A stretch of DNA of 64,000 nt, from positions 186,001 to 250,000 of the forward strand of contig NZ_JAAEDH010000001.1 of NCBI RefSeq assembly GCF_018128965.1, given 5' to 3'. The DNA comes from Plastoroseomonas arctica (GTDB lineage: Bacteria > Pseudomonadota > Alphaproteobacteria > Acetobacterales > Acetobacteraceae). Below the pieces are notes generated by a model, which was given only the letters and a program-made list of their open reading frames with translations, was not told where the DNA came from and did not search any database. A program made the translations under genes and the position numbers. Of the stretch, positions 60,899-64,000 are shown one piece after another; positions within the stretch are counted from its first letter, which is position 1; every line of letters begins with the position of its first letter.

Positions 60899-62964
60899 AG
60901 CAGGCGCTCCGCGAGCATGGCACCATCCGGCAACACGGTGATCTGCGCGTTCGGGCCGACGACGAAGGTGCTCTCGTTTTCCTCGAAGATGGCGGGTCCG
61001 TGCAGCACGGAGCCGATCGGCAGGGCATAGCGGTCATAGACGGGCGTCTCGACCGCGCCACCCGCGGCTTCGAAATGGACCGGGCGGTGGCCCTTGAGTG
61101 GGGCGGTCCCGGCCGCGCCGGTGATGATGAGCGAGCCGCCGGCGCCAGGCATCGGCGCGGTCAGCGCCAGCCGCAACGCCACGAACTGCGCCTGCGCGCC
61201 CGGCGGCGTGCGGCCGAAGAGCTGCCTGTAGGCAGCCTCGAAGGCGGCCAGCACGCAGGCCGCATCCATCGCCTCGGGCACGGCGAAGGTGATCTCCGAG
61301 CCCTGGCCGACATAGCGCATGTCGGCAAGACGGCGCACGCTCTGCCGCGCGAGATCGGCGCCGGTGTCGCGCACCACGGCGCGCGCATCGGCCTCGAGCG
61401 TTTCAAAGATGGCCGCGATGCGAGTCCAATCCGCGGCCGCGAGCACGGTGGTGTAGGAGGCGACGCGATCGACGCGCGCGGCCGCCATCAGCATCCCGAT
61501 GGTGCTGCCCACCCCCGCACCCGGCGGGCACAGCACGCGGTCGATGCCGAGCTTCTCCGCCACGTTCCAGGCATGCACCGGCGCCGCACCGCCGGTGGCC
61601 AGCAGCGCGTAATCTCGCGGCACCCGCCCGCGCTCTGCGATGGCGACGCGCGCGGCCCCGGCCATCGTCTCGTTCACCACGTCATGGATGCCGAAGGCGC
61701 TGCGCGAGGCTTCGATCCCCAGCCCCGCCGCCAGCGCGCCGAGGGCGGCCTGCGCCGGCGCCATCGCGATCCGCATCGCGCCGCCCAAGAAGAAATCCGC
61801 GTTGAGGTAGCCCAGCGCGAGGTCGGAATCGGTCACCGTGGGTGCCGTGCCGCCGCGCACGTAGCAGACCGGGCCCGGTTCGGCTCCCGCGCTGTCGGGG
61901 CCGACCTGCAATGTGCCAAGCCCGGAGGCGCGCGCGATGGAGCCACCGCCGGCGCCGATCTCGATGAGCTCCACCGTCGCGATCTGCACCGGCAGGCCGC
62001 TGCCGCGCAGGAAGCGCTTGGTGCGCGCGGCTTCGAAACCCCAGGCGACCAGCGGTTCCCCGTCATCGACCAGCGCGAGCTTCGCCGTGGTGCCGCCCAT
62101 GTCGAAGGCGAGCACGCGGTCCAGCCCCGCCTTGCGACCGAACCAGGCGCCGGCGAGGGCCCCCGCGGCTGGCCCACTCTCCAGCAGCTGCACCGGCGCG
62201 CGCTTGGCCTCGGCGCCATGGGTGAGGCCGCCATTGGACAGCATCAGGAACAGCGCGCCAGGCACGCCGGACGCCTTTAGCGCCGCCTCCAGCCGGTCGA
62301 GATAGACCTCCGCGATAGGCCGCACATAGGCGTTGGCGACGGTGGTCGCCATGCGCGGGTATTCGCGGATCTCGGGTGCCACGTCGCAGGAGAGCGAGAG
62401 GCTCAGCGCCGGGAAACGCGCCGCGATCGCTGCGGCCGCCGCACGCTCATGGGCGGGGTTCGCATAGGCGTGCAGGAAGCAGATGGCGAGGCTGGTGACG
62501 CCCGCCTCCACCAGCGCCGCGGCCTCGGCCAGCACCGCCTCGATATCCAGCGGTATCTCCACGCTGCCATCGGCGTTCAGCCGTTCGGGCACCTCGCGCC
62601 GCCAGGGGCGCGGGACCAGCGGCTTGGGCATTTCCAGGAACAGGTCGTAGAGCTCGTATTTCCGCTCGCGCCCGATCTCGAGAATGTCGCGGAAACCGGC
62701 CGTGGTGATGAGACCCGTCGCCGCACCTTTCCGCTCGATCAGCGCATTGGTGAACAGCGTCGTCGCGTGCACCACGCGCCCGATCTCGGCGGCGGCGATC
62801 CCGCTTGCATCGAGCAGCCGCGCAAGCCCGCCCATCGCACCGCGCGAGGGGTCATCGGGCGTGGTGCTTTCCTTCCAGATCGCGGTGCGGCCGGTCTCCG
62901 GGTCCAGCAGCACCAGGTCGGTGAAGGTGCCGCCGATGTCGATACCGAGCGAATAGCGCGCCAT
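60895..62964 (-). CDS. Hydantoinase A / oxoprolinase family protein
   Basis: A 689-residue HyuA-type subunit with an ASKHA ATPase fold: N-terminal phosphate loop GIDIGGTFTDLVLLDPETG, TTLFTNALIERKG, the second phosphate loop AFDMGGTTAKLALVDDG, and IGAGGGSIAR; a GPGPVCY and LLATGGAAPVHAW segment follow. ATP is used to open an imide ring together with HyuB. Starts 12 bases downstream of the Bug receptor gene and ends overlapping hyuB. Confidence 0.93.
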   Translation of the reverse strand: MARYSLGIDIGGTFTDLVLLDPETGRTAIWKESTTPDDPSRGAMGGLARLLDASGIAAAEIGRVVHATTLFTNALIERKGAATGLITTAGFRDILEIGRERKYELYDLFLEMPKPLVPRPWRREVPERLNADGSVEIPLDIEAVLAEAAALVEAGVTSLAICFLHAYANPAHERAAAAAIAARFPALSLSLSCDVAPEIREYPRMATTVANAYVRPIAEVYLDRLEAALKASGVPGALFLMLSNGGLTHGAEAKRAPVQLLESGPAAGALAGAWFGRKAGLDRVLAFDMGGTTAKLALVDDGEPLVAWGFEAARTKRFLRGSGLPVQIATVELIEIGAGGGSIARASGLGTLQVGPDSAGAEPGPVCYVRGGTAPTVTDSDLALGYLNADFFLGGAMRIAMAPAQAALGALAAGLGIEASRSAFGIHDVVNETMAGAARVAIAERGRVPRDYALLATGGAAPVHAWNVAEKLGIDRVLCPPGAGVGSTIGMLMAAARVDRVASYTTVLAAADWTRIAAIFETLEADARAVVRDTGADLARQSVRRLADMRYVGQGSEITFAVPEAMDAACVLAAFEAAYRQLFGRTPPGAQAQFVALRLALTAPMPGAGGSLIITGAAGTAPLKGHRPVHFEAAGGAVETPVYDRYALPIGSVLHGPAIFEENESTFVVGPNAQITVLPDGAMLAERLL

Positions 62965-62976
62965 GAAAAATCCTGA

Positions 62977-63960
62977 TTACCCGTCGGAGCGGATGTTGCC
63001 GGCGATGGCGACAGCGCGCCAGCGCTCGCGGTCGCGCCGGATGCGCGCGACGAAGGCAGGCCCGCTTTCGATCATCGGTTCCAGCCCACGCTCGCGCAGG
63101 GTGCGCGCCGTTTGCGCATCGGCCAGGGCGAGGGCGAACAGCTCGGCGAGGCCGGCGCGGATGTCGTCGGGCAGGTTGGCCGGCCCGGCCACACCGAACC
63201 AGTTGTTGATGTCGAGGGCGGGATACTGCACGGCGAAGGGCAGCAGGTTGGGCAGCATCGCGACCGGCGTCGCCGAGGTGATGCCCAGCGCCTTCACCTC
63301 GCCCGCGCGGATCAGCTGCGCGACCTCGGCGACATTGGCCATGAAGATATCGACGCGCCGTGCCGCGACATCCATCACCGCCGGCGCGCCGCCGCGATAG
63401 GCGACATGGGTCATCTCGACCCCCAGCTCATGCAGCAGATGCGCCGCGGCGAGCTGATTGGTCGAGCCATTGCCGGCCGAGGCGAAGGTGCCGGCGCCAT
63501 TCTGCGCGCGCGCGTAGCGGGCCAGCCCCTCGAGGTCCGAGAAGGGTGCGTCGAGCCGCGCGATCAGCGCCATCGGCGTGCCGGCGAGTGCCGCGACCGG
63601 GGTGAGGTCGCGGTCCACGTCGATGGGCATGATGCTGCCTGGCAGCACCGGGGACACGCACATCATGCCCATGATGGCACTCGCCAGCGTATAGCCATCG
63701 GGTGTGGCGCGGGATGCGGCCTGGGCGGCGATGAAGCCATAGGCGCCGGAGCGCACCTCCTGCACGATGGTCTTGCCGGTGAGGCGCAGCACGCCCTCGG
63801 CGACGACGCGGAAGACGATGTCGACGGACCCGCCGGGCGGGTAGCCGTTGAAGATGCGGATGGGTTGCGTCGGGCTCCAGGCCGCGCGGGCATGGCCTGC
63901 CGCGAGCAGCAGGGGCACGGCCAGCATGGCGCGGCGGGACAGGCGTGTGGTGCGCATCAT
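62977..63960 (-). CDS. Bug-family substrate-binding protein heading the hydantoinase operon
   Basis: A 327-residue Bug receptor with a twin-arginine-like signal (TRLSRRAMLAVPLLLAAGHARA). The core has TQPIRIFNGYPPGGSVDIVFR, RSGAYGFIAAQAASRATPDGYT and HVAYRGGAPAVMDVAARRVD. Preceded by GGAGG before the ATG at 63960. No TctA/TctB seen. Likely captures the substrate of the following hydantoinase. Nothing can be assigned in the last 40 bases. Confidence 0.9.
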   Translation of the reverse strand: MMRTTRLSRRAMLAVPLLLAAGHARAAWSPTQPIRIFNGYPPGGSVDIVFRVVAEGVLRLTGKTIVQEVRSGAYGFIAAQAASRATPDGYTLASAIMGMMCVSPVLPGSIMPIDVDRDLTPVAALAGTPMALIARLDAPFSDLEGLARYARAQNGAGTFASAGNGSTNQLAAAHLLHELGVEMTHVAYRGGAPAVMDVAARRVDIFMANVAEVAQLIRAGEVKALGITSATPVAMLPNLLPFAVQYPALDINNWFGVAGPANLPDDIRAGLAELFALALADAQTARTLRERGLEPMIESGPAFVARIRRDRERWRAVAIAGNIRSDG

Positions 63961-64000
63961 CGGACCTCCAGCAGTCACGGATGGCGGCCTCCCGAGGCAA

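Noticed and set aside
58845-61061. 738-codon minus-strand frame over hydantoinase B
   Set aside because: Out-of-frame shadow on the same strand as HyuB; Arg/Pro/Gly rich, no motif.

Overview
The window is a 64-kb piece of a very GC-rich proteobacterial chromosome. I infer an alphaproteobacterium of the Acetobacteraceae/Roseomonas type. The reasons are the strong C/G wobble bias, a class I PHA synthase, the hom - glpX - recJ gene order, and three solitary Bug-type (tripartite tricarboxylate) solute receptors, each set beside a different catabolic module. This is an inference from gene content, not a phylogeny.

Layout. (1) 1-16.2 kb is ordinary core and accessory chromosome: lipoproteins, ynfA-phaC, an aminotransferase - homoserine dehydrogenase - GlpX - RecJ run, an orphan GAF/HisKA_2 histidine kinase, then an SDR, an amidohydrolase, an enolase-superfamily enzyme and a Bug receptor. 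(2) 16.33-35.34 kb is a complete genomic island inserted in the 3' end of tRNA-Glu(TTC). A 15-bp duplication of the tRNA end marks both boundaries and a tyrosine integrase sits inside the right end. The island carries a long leftward chain of overlapping genes (AlpA-like regulators, small unknowns, a zinc-finger/Toprim primase, a DUF927 helicase-like ATPase), a divergent XRE repressor with palindromic operators, a HicB-like two-gene module, a SRAP protein, a GNAT enzyme, two paralogous small proteins, a Hint-domain protein, and two inverted copies of an iteron-like repeat. It also holds the corpse of a second integrase. No capsid, portal or terminase gene is recognisable, so it looks like a satellite or integrative element. 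(3) 35.5-54.4 kb is a low-oxygen/stress and energy cluster: a frameshifted MgtA-type ATPase, a PstB-like ATPase, a universal stress protein, a MacA/MacB-like exporter with a P1B-type ATPase fused to a hemerythrin domain, pyruvate:ferredoxin oxidoreductase with a GltD-like Fe-S flavoprotein and an MFS carrier, and a D-lactate-type dehydrogenase. Two divergent promoter regions 13.5 kb apart in this cluster share the same pair of facing motifs (core CGTAGTTTCCG), suggesting one regulon. Remnants of BON-domain, nitroreductase and MscS-type genes lie in its gaps. (4) 54.7-64 kb holds two convergent catabolic operons, each headed by a Bug receptor: receptor - cyclase - SDR rightward, and receptor - hydantoinase A/B - RidA - TPP enzyme leftward.

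The best candidates for something undescribed are the island as a capsid-less self-replicating element with paired iteron-like repeats, the HicB-like two-gene module in it, and the shared-motif low-oxygen regulon with the hemerythrin-P-type-ATPase/exporter operon. All functions rest on reading protein motifs by eye; no database search was run.
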